Positions 13,789-21,905 of a stretch of DNA of 25,796 nucleotides are shown piece by piece. Source of the stretch: Clostridia bacterium (lineage in GTDB: Bacteria; Bacillota_A; Clostridia; Christensenellales; Aristaeellaceae); assembly GCA_017620455.1 (NCBI GenBank), contig JAFZQK010000021.1:1-25796 (forward strand). The letters are read 5' to 3'. How positions within the stretch are numbered: position 1 is the first letter of the stretch; every line of letters begins with the position of its first letter. The position numbers and the translations under genes are program-made. The notes below the pieces were generated by a model. It worked only from the letters and a program-made list of their open reading frames with translations. It was not told the origin of the DNA and searched no databases.

Positions 13789-15219
13789 TTACTGTCTGGT
13801 CCAGAAGGTGCCGGATACCTGGTAAGCGCCGTTCCCGAAGCAGCCTTCAAAATGCCCCCGGTATTCGTTGCCGTTCGCATAGATCGGTGTGATGGAAAAA
13901 TAATCGCCGCTGCCCTGCAGGCTCTTCTCGCTGTTGAGGGGCGCTTCAAAGGTCGTATGCAGCACCGTATTGCCAACCTTCGTCTGATTCACGCCCCCCT
14001 CTCCGCCAACGACGGATTTCAGTTCGATCACCGGCGAAACGGCCAATTTCCCGGAAGACAATCTGGCCGTTCCCCGGCCCGCATTTTCATACAGCATGAA
14101 GGACAGGTCGTTCCTTTCACCCTTTCTGGCCGTATAGGTGACGTTGACTTTCAAATTCCTCGGCAGCGCAAACATCACCAGATCGTACGCGTCGGATTCA
14201 GAGGTAAAGATCAGGGTCGTTCCGATCAGCATTCTCGTGGAGGGCTTTGTCATTGAGATGCTGTCTGTACCCGCATAATAATACCACCGGGGCCTGAAAT
14301 TCATTTGCCGGGTTTTCCCATTGACGGTCAAAAGCAGCTTGTTTTCTTCATACGCTTCGGGATCGGGCTTTTCGGGCTCCTTTTCCATGCCCTCGGGCAC
14401 GATCAGCAGGGCCTGATCGCCGTAATGCGTCGTCAGGAAAGCCGTCTGGTCTCCGCAAAACACGGCATAAATGTCCTTCATGCCCAGATAATCGCCCATC
14501 GTCCAGGAGAAGCCCGCTTCCTGGCAGCGGCTTAAGTAAGCAGATACCACGTTGTCCGCGTTTTCCGCGTCATAAAGCCAGCCGTCGGCCGTATAGCTTT
14601 CCGTCTGAACGAATTTTTCTTTCAGGGTCCCTTTGCACCCAAATTCGTAAGAGGGGCTGGGCAGCACCGCCCGCACCGGCGGGGCCTCGGTGGGCGCCTG
14701 GGTGGGAACGGGCGTCGCGATCACGATATCCGGAATCACCGCATCGGGGATCAACGGCTGCGCCGGCAGCGGGGTTTCCTCCGGCACCGACACGGCTTCG
14801 TCTTCCGGAAAGATGAAATCGTCGAGGTTAATATTCGTTTCCAGCGTCATGCCCGGCTGGGTAAACAGGATCCATTTTTCTTCATGATCGGCGATGAGAT
14901 AGGCGACGAAACCGCCCCCCTCGATCCTGTACGCATTGTATTTTGAAAAATTATCGGCCTTTTCCCAGGTAAACCCCGCCGCAGTGCAGCGGCTCAGGTA
15001 CGCATCCACCGTTTCCTGATCGCCCAACCCTTTCGCGGCGTAAAACCAGGCGTCAAAGTATTCCTGTTCCCGCTTTATATACTGATACTTTTCCAAAAAC
15101 ACCGGCTCCGAGGAGGTTTCCTTCCTGGGATCGGGCAGAAACAGGTCTTCCGTCAGCGCCTCTGCTGCCAGCGAAAGCATCAGCGCCGCCGCCAACAGGA
15201 AACATACCCATTTTTTCAC
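13789..15219 (-). CDS. Secreted protein with internally duplicated module, 476 aa, function unknown
   Basis: The start is a GTG at 15219, seven bases after AAAGGAG; the open frame continues upstream inside the DHH gene but has no signal there. The signal peptide is about 1-22 (VKKWVCFLLAAALMLSLAAEA). Two modules resemble each other: about 50-125 (FYAAKGLGDQETVDAYLSRC then AGFTWEKADN) and about 205-280 (YDAENADNVVSAYLSRC then AGFSWTMGDY), each with YLSRC..AGF.W followed by a hydrophobic strand pair. A Pro/Ala/Thr-rich linker (about 140-190, with PTQAPTEAPP) lies between them. The last 170 residues look like a beta-rich domain. No catalytic motif is recognised. It is the last gene of the minus-strand cluster, 20 bp after DHH1. 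Confidence 0.75.
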   Translation of the reverse strand: MKKWVCFLLAAALMLSLAAEALTEDLFLPDPRKETSSEPVFLEKYQYIKREQEYFDAWFYAAKGLGDQETVDAYLSRCTAAGFTWEKADNFSKYNAYRIEGGGFVAYLIADHEEKWILFTQPGMTLETNINLDDFIFPEDEAVSVPEETPLPAQPLIPDAVIPDIVIATPVPTQAPTEAPPVRAVLPSPSYEFGCKGTLKEKFVQTESYTADGWLYDAENADNVVSAYLSRCQEAGFSWTMGDYLGMKDIYAVFCGDQTAFLTTHYGDQALLIVPEGMEKEPEKPDPEAYEENKLLLTVNGKTRQMNFRPRWYYYAGTDSISMTKPSTRMLIGTTLIFTSESDAYDLVMFALPRNLKVNVTYTARKGERNDLSFMLYENAGRGTARLSSGKLAVSPVIELKSVVGGEGGVNQTKVGNTVLHTTFEAPLNSEKSLQGSGDYFSITPIYANGNEYRGHFEGCFGNGAYQVSGTFWTRQ

Positions 15220-15239
15220 GTTGATTCTCCTTTCATCGG

Positions 15240-16226
15240 TCACATCCACCCCGCGTGGGTCTTCTGGTATTCCTGCGCCGCATCGTCCGCATCCCGGATC
15301 AGCGCCTCCTGCTCCTCCGGCGTATACACCGTGGCCCCGGACGCGCAGGCGTGCCCGCCGCCGCGGTATTTTTCCGCAATGGCGTTCACCGACATGAACC
15401 GGGAGCGCAGCCGCACCCGCACGCCCTCCTCCGGCTGCTCGCATTCGATGAACGCCAGCCAGCACAGGCAGCCGCGGATATTTTCCAGGTAGGAAATCAC
15501 GCTGCTGGCCGTTTCAAAGCTCAGCCCGAAGCGGCGCTGCATGTCCCCGGTCACGTGGATATAAGCCACGCCGTGCTCCGTGCGCTGCATGTTTTCATAC
15601 ACGTACGCCTTGAATTTCAGGGCGGCGTAATCCTGCAGATACAGGTTGGCGTACAGGGTCTCCGTGTCCACCCCCGCGTCCAGCAGCATCCCCGCCAGGC
15701 GCATGGTCTCCCCCGTGACGCCGCCGAAGCGGAAGCGCCCGGAATCCGTCACCATGCCCATGAAAATACATTCCGCCGCCTCCGGGGTGAGCACCAGGCG
15801 CTCCCGGAAGGTTTCATAGAACGCGGCCACCATCTCGCACACGGAGGAGCGCTCCTCCTCCACCCAGTTGACCGCGCCGTAGGGATCGGTTTCGATGTGA
15901 TGGTCGATCTTCACGATCTCCCGGCACAGGGCATATTTCTGGTTGGAAATGCGCTCCCGGGTGGCCGTGTCCACCACGATAGCCAGGGCGTCTGAATAGT
16001 CCGCGTCCGACACGGGCGCGTCGTCCGGTCCCAGGAAAGAAAGGTAATCGGACTGCTGGCCGTCCACCAGCAGTATCTTTTTTTCCGGGAACGTGGCGCG
16101 CAGCATCGCCCGCAGCCCCCGGCTGGCCCCGGCGCAGTCGCCGTCCATGCGGGAGTGGCGGAACAGCATGATGCTGCCGTACGCCCGGATCTTTTCCCAG
16201 ATGATTTGCTTGATTTCTTCGTTCAA
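15240..16226 (-). CDS. DHH/DHHA1 family phosphoesterase (NrnA-like), downstream paralogue (DHH1)
   Basis: A 328-residue cytoplasmic protein of the family that includes NrnA (nanoRNase / 3'-phosphoadenosine 5'-phosphate phosphatase). Motifs: HSRMDGD (24-30), VVDTAT (about 84-89), IDHHIE with DHH at 108-110, FMGMVTDSGRFRF, and the C-terminal substrate-binding GGGHACASGA (289-298). It starts with a TTG that overlaps the stop of the upstream paralogue by four bases (TTGA), with GGAGG about 10 bases upstream, so the two are translationally coupled. The family cuts very short RNA or dinucleotides to mononucleotides with Mn. Low-level use of a TTG start may keep it below its partner. Confidence 0.88.
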   Translation of the reverse strand: MNEEIKQIIWEKIRAYGSIMLFRHSRMDGDCAGASRGLRAMLRATFPEKKILLVDGQQSDYLSFLGPDDAPVSDADYSDALAIVVDTATRERISNQKYALCREIVKIDHHIETDPYGAVNWVEEERSSVCEMVAAFYETFRERLVLTPEAAECIFMGMVTDSGRFRFGGVTGETMRLAGMLLDAGVDTETLYANLYLQDYAALKFKAYVYENMQRTEHGVAYIHVTGDMQRRFGLSFETASSVISYLENIRGCLCWLAFIECEQPEEGVRVRLRSRFMSVNAIAEKYRGGGHACASGATVYTPEEQEALIRDADDAAQEYQKTHAGWM

Positions 16227-17164
16227 GGCTGGTTTTCCTCCGCCATTTTATCCAGTTCGTCCAGCATCCTTAAGGCCGTTTCCCGGTCCGGCAGGGTGGC
16301 GCCGCTGGCCTTTTTGTGGCCGCCGCCGCCGTACCGGACGGCGATGGGGTTAATGTCGAAGCGGGAGGAGCGCAGTTCGCACAGCACTTTTCCCTCCGCC
16401 TCGGTAAAGTTCACCCAGATATCCACGCCCTCGATATCGTTCATCACGCTCACCATGCCCCGGGAGATGGCGAACACCCCGGCGTCCAGGGCCGCCATTT
16501 CTTCCCGGGCGGTGTAGATATAGGCGACGCCGTGGGGGGTCAGCCGGATTTTCTGCGCGAATTTTGCCCGGAGCTGTACGTCCTTAAGGCTGGCGGCGTA
16601 CAGCCGGCGGCAGAGGGCGTTCAGGTCGATGCCGTGTTCCATCAGGCGGGCGGCGAGGTGGAAGGTGCGGGCGGTGGTGGCGTCGTAGCGGAAACGCCCG
16701 GAATCCGTCACCATGCCGGTAAACAGCGCCAGGGCCGCTTCGTCCGTGATGCGCCAGTCGCACTCCACGGCCATTTGGGTCACCAGCCCGCAGCAGCTTT
16801 CAAAGCTGCTGTCGACGGCCTCGATCTGCGCGATGGGCCCCAGGAACAGATGATGGTCGATCCGAGCCGTGGTTTTCGCCCGTTGGTACCGCCCGTCGCT
16901 GATGAGGGCGGGAGACGACGTATCCAGGATCACGGCCAGGGCGGATAAGTACTCCCCGTCCGCCACATCGTCCATTTTTCCCGATATCCATTCGTAGCGG
17001 CCGGGATCGTCCCCCACCGCGTACACCGTTTTCCCGGGGTAATTTGCCAGGATCAGCGCTTTGAGCCCCGCCTGGCTGCCCAGGGCGTCGCCGTCCGGGC
17101 TGCTGTGGCGGTGAATGATGATGGGATCGTGGGACGCGATGGCGTCCCGGATGGCTTCGAACAT
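16223..17164 (-). CDS. DHH/DHHA1 family phosphoesterase (NrnA-like), upstream paralogue (DHH2)
   Basis: A 313-residue protein, start ATG at 17164 with only a G-rich (GGCGGGGG) ribosome binding site. The motifs are closer to the NrnA consensus than in its neighbour: HRHSSPDGDALGSQ (18-31), ILDTSS, IDHHLF with DHH at 103-105, GMVTDSGRFRY, and GGGGHKKASGA near residue 279. It probably hydrolyses short oligonucleotides or pAp in the cytoplasm. The open frame extends upstream to 17410, but that part lies inside the preceding gene and a terminator-like hairpin. It is paralogous in length and motif order to the adjacent gene, so a tandem duplication is likely. Confidence 0.9.
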   Translation of the reverse strand: MFEAIRDAIASHDPIIIHRHSSPDGDALGSQAGLKALILANYPGKTVYAVGDDPGRYEWISGKMDDVADGEYLSALAVILDTSSPALISDGRYQRAKTTARIDHHLFLGPIAQIEAVDSSFESCCGLVTQMAVECDWRITDEAALALFTGMVTDSGRFRYDATTARTFHLAARLMEHGIDLNALCRRLYAASLKDVQLRAKFAQKIRLTPHGVAYIYTAREEMAALDAGVFAISRGMVSVMNDIEGVDIWVNFTEAEGKVLCELRSSRFDINPIAVRYGGGGHKKASGATLPDRETALRMLDELDKMAEENQP

Positions 17165-17195
17165 TTCGGACCCCCGCCTTCTGTGAAATGGAAAA

Positions 17196-17227
17196 CGCGG
17201 GGTACGGACCGTCCGGCCCGTACCCCG
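17196..17227 (-). terminator. Terminator or attenuator hairpin after the OB-repeat gene
   Basis: CGGGGTACGG (17198-17207) pairs with CCGTACCCCG (17218-17227); on the minus strand it is followed by CGTTTTCCATTT. The T-run is short, so partial read-through into the DHH pair is likely. Confidence 0.55.
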
Positions 17228-17246
17228 TACCGCTTCAGGGCGCTGC

Positions 17247-18236
17247 TTATTCCGCCTTGGTGAAGGTGCAGCCCTTGTCGAATTCGATGGTGCCCTTGTA
17301 ATTCTTGATGGTGCCGGTGACGGTGATCTCGTCGCCCACCTGCAGGGCGTCGGCGCCCTCGCCGGTGAGGCGGTAGCACTGGATGGGGTTTTCGGCCAGG
17401 CCGGGCACACCGATGTTGACGGTGATGTTCTTGTATTCCTCGCTGTAAGCGCTGGGGATTTCGCTGATCACGCCGGTGACGGTGGATTCACGGTTCATGG
17501 CCGCGCCTTCCTCCAGGGTGTAGGCATAGGCGGCCACGCGGGCGCTCTGGGCGTATGCGGGATCGATGGTGTAGCAACCCTTGTCGAATTCAATGGTGCC
17601 CTTGTAGTTCTTGATGACGCCAAGCACGGCGATCTCGTCGCCTTCCTGGAGGGAAGAGCCGCCCACGAGACGGTAGCACTGGATGGGGTTGTCGGCCAGG
17701 TCGCCCACCTGGATGTTCACGGTGATATTGTCATACTCTTCGCTGTAAGGAGTGGGAATGGCCACGATTTTGCCGGTCAGCACGGTGGCGGCGGGCAGCT
17801 TGGCGCCCTCCTCCAGGGTGTAGGCCACAGCCACGATCTCTTCTTCCGTCATAATGTCCAGGTTAATGGCGGCGGGCACCACCCGGTCAAAGGAGATCTC
17901 GGTGGAGTTCCCGGCGGCGTCCAGGATGGTGGCGGTCAGCTTGTAGCTGACTTCCTTGGGATTGTCCTCGTTCACGTCGATCTTCACCATGCCGCTTTCC
18001 TCGCGGGTGATGACGATGGTGTCGGAATCGGCGGTCCATTCCACGGTGAAGGTCTCGTTTTCACCGGGCACGGAGCCCACTACCTCGTAGTCCTTGGGGG
18101 TGCTGGCGGGCTTGTTCTTGTACATGAGGTTGATGTAGCTGCGGGCGTCCTTGAGTTCCGGCGTTTCGTCCGCCAGGGCCGCGCCCACGCTCAGGATCAG
18201 GCACAGGGACAGCAGCAGGGCAGTCAGTTTCTTCAT
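17247..18236 (-). CDS. Secreted protein with two tandem OB-like repeats, 329 aa
   Basis: The start at 18236 follows AAGGAGAG by about six bases. Signal peptide 1-22 (cleavage after AALA). Residues about 25-120 look like a beta-sandwich (Ig-like) domain with VEWTADSDTIVITREESG and KLTATILDAAGNSTEISFDR. Two repeats follow, about 135-221 and 234-323. Each has YTLEEGA, a short VTGxI strand, (T/A)YSEEY.NITVNI, NPIQCYRL, (Q)VGDEI.V.G.IKNYKGTIEFDKGC. This small-barrel pattern is like the OB-fold domains found beside secreted nucleases; nucleic-acid binding is possible but unproven. It sits 20 bp after the nuclease gene, whose protein has a related middle domain. Confidence 0.8.
   Translation of the reverse strand: MKKLTALLLSLCLILSVGAALADETPELKDARSYINLMYKNKPASTPKDYEVVGSVPGENETFTVEWTADSDTIVITREESGMVKIDVNEDNPKEVSYKLTATILDAAGNSTEISFDRVVPAAINLDIMTEEEIVAVAYTLEEGAKLPAATVLTGKIVAIPTPYSEEYDNITVNIQVGDLADNPIQCYRLVGGSSLQEGDEIAVLGVIKNYKGTIEFDKGCYTIDPAYAQSARVAAYAYTLEEGAAMNRESTVTGVISEIPSAYSEEYKNITVNIGVPGLAENPIQCYRLTGEGADALQVGDEITVTGTIKNYKGTIEFDKGCTFTKAE
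17268..17834 (-). repeat. Intragenic tandem duplication encoding the two OB-like repeats
   Basis: The copies lie at about 17574-17834 and 17268-17537. They still agree closely at DNA level, for example CCCTTGTCGAATTC at 17272 and at 17578 (306 bp apart) and CGGTAGCACTGGATGGGGTT at 17371 and 17671. The retained nucleotide similarity points to a fairly recent duplication or ongoing gene conversion. Confidence 0.8.
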
Positions 18237-18256
18237 GGTTTCTCTCCTTCCTGAAT

Positions 18257-19495
18257 TCAGCGGATGGTCAGCCCATCCTTGGTGTATACGCATACGCAAT
18301 AGCCGTCATAGTATCCCACGATGCCGCGGACGTCCACGGTGCTGCCGGGAAGCGGCGCCGTCTCCGGCTGGAAAACCAGGCGGACCGTCACGCTTTCGCC
18401 GCCGCTTTCGCAGCGTAGCGTCCTGTCCTCCGCTTCCAGCACGGTGAGCCCGGCCAGGGATACGGAGGTGCCCAGCGCCGTTTCCGCGCAGGCGCGGGTC
18501 TCTTGCCCGTCCTCCGTTTCCAGCGTCACGCTTCCGTTCAGCCATTCCGGCGTCACGCTTTTCCAGCTGGCCTCATGGCCGGCGGACAGCCGCCGGATGT
18601 TGCCGGGATCGTCGGGCTTCATCATGCGGTAGTTCAATCCGGATACCTGCCAGGTCTCCCCGGCCTCGTAATACTGCACGGTGCCCACGATGCGGTCTTC
18701 ATTGCCCACGGACAGCACGTCCAGCCCGGCGCCGCTCATGTTGAAGCCGTAGTAGGCGCTGAAACCGAAGTACAGCCCCGTTTCCTCGTCGTAATCCTCG
18801 ATGAAGACGGCGTTATCGTGGTTCAGGGTGACGACGCCGCTGAAGGCCACCTTTTTCCCCTCGTAGCGCTCGGGGTGCAGCCGCAGCTCCCGGATGGTGA
18901 GCTCGATGGCGTCGCCGTAGTAGAAATCCGGGTCCTTTTCGCCGGAGTACACGTGCTTTTTCAGCTCCCTGGCCTGGGCGATGGCCGCCATGCACGTGTC
19001 CCCGTAGCGGTTCTGCGCGGAGGAATTGGCGATGGCGTAGCCCTCCTGCAGCAGTTCGATGTTCAGGTTGCGGAATTGCTGTTGTCCCGCGGGGCGGTAC
19101 CACACCCACACCAGGCAGCGGGTGCCGGTGGAATCGGTGTTCCAGGCTGCGCCGTCGGATTCGATGACGATCTCCTCCGCGTTCTCCAGCTTTTCTCTGG
19201 TGAAGCGGGCGGCCGCCTTCCCCCATTCCTCGATCTTCCCGGTGGATTCCGGCGTGTTGCAGGCCAGGTAGCGCGCCTTGAGCACACCGGAAGGATCGAC
19301 GGATTCCGGCACGGAAAAATGGGTGGTGTCGCCGTCCACGAAGGTTTTCACGGTCACGGCCTGCTTTTTTGTCCCGGAGGTGTAATCCAGCCGGACGGAG
19401 GCGGCATAATCCGTCTCCGCCCGTGCCGGGCCGTGCCCCGCAAGGGCCAGCAGCGCGCAAAGCGCCGCGCAGGCCAGGCAGCGGAATCTCTTCAT
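18257..19495 (-). CDS. Secreted staphylococcal-nuclease-like protein with OB-like domain, 412 aa
   Basis: The start at 19495 follows GGGAGG by six bases. Signal peptide 1-26 (cleavage after ARA). SNase-like domain about 45-180: KTFVDGDTTHF (Asp54, Asp56), KARYLACNTPES (Arg75, Asn80, Thr81, Glu83), a helix EWGKAAARFTREKL, TRCLVWVWY (Arg126), and NLNIELLQEGYA. In thermonuclease the ACNTPE position is usually xxDTPE, where the Asp is a Ca ligand, so Asn80 is a substitution at a key residue; both catalytic Arg and the Glu are present. A second domain (about 195-300, VAFSGVV...VFIEDYDEET...RIVGTVQYYEAGETW) resembles an OB fold. A third beta region ends with VDVRGIVGYYDGYCVCVY. It probably cuts extracellular DNA or RNA, if active. 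Confidence 0.85.
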   Translation of the reverse strand: MKRFRCLACAALCALLALAGHGPARAETDYAASVRLDYTSGTKKQAVTVKTFVDGDTTHFSVPESVDPSGVLKARYLACNTPESTGKIEEWGKAAARFTREKLENAEEIVIESDGAAWNTDSTGTRCLVWVWYRPAGQQQFRNLNIELLQEGYAIANSSAQNRYGDTCMAAIAQARELKKHVYSGEKDPDFYYGDAIELTIRELRLHPERYEGKKVAFSGVVTLNHDNAVFIEDYDEETGLYFGFSAYYGFNMSGAGLDVLSVGNEDRIVGTVQYYEAGETWQVSGLNYRMMKPDDPGNIRRLSAGHEASWKSVTPEWLNGSVTLETEDGQETRACAETALGTSVSLAGLTVLEAEDRTLRCESGGESVTVRLVFQPETAPLPGSTVDVRGIVGYYDGYCVCVYTKDGLTIR

Positions 19496-19520
19496 GGCGC
19501 GCCTCCCACAGTCGTTTTCG

Positions 19521-20903
19521 TTACAGGCTGTATTCGCAGCTCTCGACGGCCTTCTTGAACAGCTTATCGATCTCGGCGTCCACATCGGCGCTGTCCGGGA
19601 TGGTCAGGCAGGCGGGCAGCAGCGCGGCCACCTCGTCGCGGGCGGTGGAGGAGCCGTTGAAGGCGGGAGAGGTGTAATAGGCGTCCTGCTGCTCCAGGCA
19701 GACCTTGGCGCTCAGGGCGGAGATATAGTTGCCGCCGTCGGCGTTGGCCAGGAACTCGGCGTACACGGGATTCTGGGCCACGGACTTGATGACGGGCACA
19801 TAGCCGGACGCCATGGAGAACTCAGCCTGGAAATCCACGTTGGTGGTCAGGTACTTGACGAACAGCCAGCTAGCCGCCACTTCCTGGGGATTGGCCTTCT
19901 TGAAGATGCACAGGCTGGGGCCCTGGGAAATGACCTTGCGGTTGGAGGCGTCGGCCTGGGGGATGGTGGCGATGCCCACTTCAAAGGGATAATTGCCGTC
20001 CGCATCCTTGGCGGGGCGCTGATAGGTGGCGCCGGCGGAGGAGCCGATGCTCATGTAGCCCTTGATCTCGCTGGTGGAGGTGAACAGGCCGGAGGAATAG
20101 CCGCCGAACAGCTTCTGGGTGGTCAGATAGCCTTCCTGATACCACTCGCGGAACTGCTTGATGAAGGCGCGGTTCTCGGGCGTGTCAAACAGGAAGTGCG
20201 GCGCGGTGGCGCTGGTGTAGGGGGTCTTGAGCTGCTCGGTCATGGTGATGAACCAGTTGGCCTCGCTGTCGTAGCCCAGGGGGATGCTCATGGGATCGAT
20301 CTCCACGATCTTGGCGCACACTTCGCCCAGCTCGTCCCAGGTGGTGGGCACGGAAAGGCCGTTGGCCTCGAAGAAGGTCTTGTTGTAGTAGAGCACTTCG
20401 GTGGATTTGCTCAGGGGCATGGTGTACATTTTGCCGTCGCCGAACTGCAATCCTTCATTGTAGTAGCCTTCGATGAAGTCGGCCTTCTGCTCCGCGGTCA
20501 GGCCCATGATCTCGGAGGTGCCGTCGGCGCGGGTGATCTCGGCGGTGCTGCCGATGTAATCATCCAGGGTCTGCACGGCCTTGGCCAGGTTGTAGAGGGC
20601 CACATGGTCCGGATAGCAGTAGGCGATGTTGGGCTGGTTGCCCACGGTGATCTCGGTGGACACCTGGTCGCGCACGTCGTCATAGCTGCCCACGGAGGTG
20701 TATTCCACGTGAATGTTGGGATACAGCTGGTTGAATTCAGCGATGTAGCTGTCCAGCACCGCGGTCAGGTTGCTGCCCATGGTGTGGTAGAAGCGGATGG
20801 TGACCTCGCTGCCGTCGTAAGCGGGCGCGTCTTCCGCGGAGGCGAAGCTGCACACGCTCATCAGCATGACGAGAAGCAGGAGCACAGAGACGATTTTCTT
20901 CAT
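19521..20903 (-). CDS. ABC transporter extracellular solute-binding protein, family 1 (CUT1/UgpB-like)
   Basis: A 460-residue protein. Start at 20903 with AAAGGAAGG upstream; the open frame to 20954 has no ribosome binding site. Signal peptide MKKIVSVLLLLVMLMSVCSFASA, cleavage before EDAPAYDG. Cys18 is not in a proper lipobox (MSVC), so lipid anchoring is doubtful, which is odd for a Gram-positive binding protein. Family-1 features: VTIRFYHTMG near the N-terminus, FNQLYPNIHVEY, NQPNIAYCYPDH, MYTMPLSKSTEVLYYNKTFFEANGL and PTTWDELGEVCAKI. The overall pattern is closest to UgpB-like proteins (glycerol-phosphate or sugar ligands). A 91-bp gap with a small GGGG-tgat-CCCC hairpin separates it from the permease gene and could adjust relative expression. 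The nuclease gene follows 25 bp later. Confidence 0.92.
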   Translation of the reverse strand: MKKIVSVLLLLVMLMSVCSFASAEDAPAYDGSEVTIRFYHTMGSNLTAVLDSYIAEFNQLYPNIHVEYTSVGSYDDVRDQVSTEITVGNQPNIAYCYPDHVALYNLAKAVQTLDDYIGSTAEITRADGTSEIMGLTAEQKADFIEGYYNEGLQFGDGKMYTMPLSKSTEVLYYNKTFFEANGLSVPTTWDELGEVCAKIVEIDPMSIPLGYDSEANWFITMTEQLKTPYTSATAPHFLFDTPENRAFIKQFREWYQEGYLTTQKLFGGYSSGLFTSTSEIKGYMSIGSSAGATYQRPAKDADGNYPFEVGIATIPQADASNRKVISQGPSLCIFKKANPQEVAASWLFVKYLTTNVDFQAEFSMASGYVPVIKSVAQNPVYAEFLANADGGNYISALSAKVCLEQQDAYYTSPAFNGSSTARDEVAALLPACLTIPDSADVDAEIDKLFKKAVESCEYSL

Positions 20904-20994
20904 CTTGGTTTTCCTTCCTTTCTTCTGGGAGTGGTTGATGTATGTTACAGGCATTGACGCCAGATAACCGGGGGATCGGGCGCGCCGCAGGGGA

Positions 20995-21888
20995 TCACCC
21001 CTTGATGCCGCTGCGGCTCACGCCGCTCATGATATACTTGCGCAGGAACACGAACACCAGGAACAGCGGCAGGCTTACCAGGGCCACCGCCGCCATCTGC
21101 ACGGGATAGTTCACATCGCCCGTGGTATCGGTAAAGGCGTTGCGCAAGCCGTTGGTGATCAGGCGGTGGGCCTCGTCGTTGGCCACCAGCCGGGGCCAGA
21201 TGTAGCTGTTCCAGGCGCCCATCATCTTCAGGATGGTGATGGAGATCAGCGTGGGCAGGGACAGGGGCACCATCACCTTCCACAGGTATTTCATATCGCT
21301 GGTGCCGTCCACCTTGGCGGCCAGATACAGCTCGTTGGGGATCTGCAGGAAATTCTGCCGCAGCAGGTAGATGTAGAACACGCTCACCAGGAACGGCACG
21401 ATCAGCACCGTGTAGGTGCCGGTGATGTTCAGCTGGGTGACGGTGGCGTAGTTGGTGATGGTGAACAGCTCGCCGGGGATCATCATGGTGGCCAGCAGCG
21501 CCGCGAAGAGCAGCTCCTTGCCCTTGAACTGCAGCCGGGCGAAGGCGAAGGCCGTGAAAATGGTGATGATCAGCGACAGCAGCGTGGATACCAGGCCCAC
21601 GATCATGGTGTTTTTGAACAGCACGCCCAGGCTGGCGGTGGTAAAGGCGTCCGCGTAATTGGAAAACAGCGCCTGCACCGGCCAGAAGGTGGGCGGGCTG
21701 AGGCGGTATTCCGCCAAGGATTTCAGCGAGGAAATGACCATCCAGTAGAAGGGGAACAGCACCACGGCGGCCATCAAAAGCAGGAATGCGTAAATGCCCG
21801 CCTGGGAAAGGACGTGGGTGATCTTCTGCCGGGCGGACGTTTTGCGCAGGTCCCGCCCCTGCATCACCTTCATGACGCTCTGAGACAC
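20995..21888 (-). CDS. ABC transporter permease, CUT1 family (UgpE/MalG-like)
   Basis: A 297-residue inner-membrane protein with about six membrane segments (first: AGIYAFLLLMAAVVLFPFYWMVI; last: ALVSLPLFLVFVFL). The ATPase-contact (EAA) loop reads ELYLAAKVDGTSDMKYLWKV with the usual MVPLSLP following. The start is taken as the GTG at 21888, eight bases after GGGAGG; a TTG at 21909 would overlap the end of the preceding gene and has no ribosome binding site. It is the second permease of the importer. Confidence 0.9.
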   Translation of the reverse strand: MSQSVMKVMQGRDLRKTSARQKITHVLSQAGIYAFLLLMAAVVLFPFYWMVISSLKSLAEYRLSPPTFWPVQALFSNYADAFTTASLGVLFKNTMIVGLVSTLLSLIITIFTAFAFARLQFKGKELLFAALLATMMIPGELFTITNYATVTQLNITGTYTVLIVPFLVSVFYIYLLRQNFLQIPNELYLAAKVDGTSDMKYLWKVMVPLSLPTLISITILKMMGAWNSYIWPRLVANDEAHRLITNGLRNAFTDTTGDVNYPVQMAAVALVSLPLFLVFVFLRKYIMSGVSRSGIKG

Positions 21889-21905
21889 GTTTGCCGCCTC
21901 CCTTC

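Noticed and set aside
15220..15465. Longer start for the 476-aa secreted protein
   Set aside because: The extra codons lie inside the DHH1 coding region in another frame; the GTG at 15219 has AAAGGAG at the right distance and opens a signal peptide.
19494..20957. Plus-strand open frame of 487 codons opposite the solute-binding protein
   Set aside because: Mirror frame of a well-supported family; low-complexity Gly/Val/His composition.
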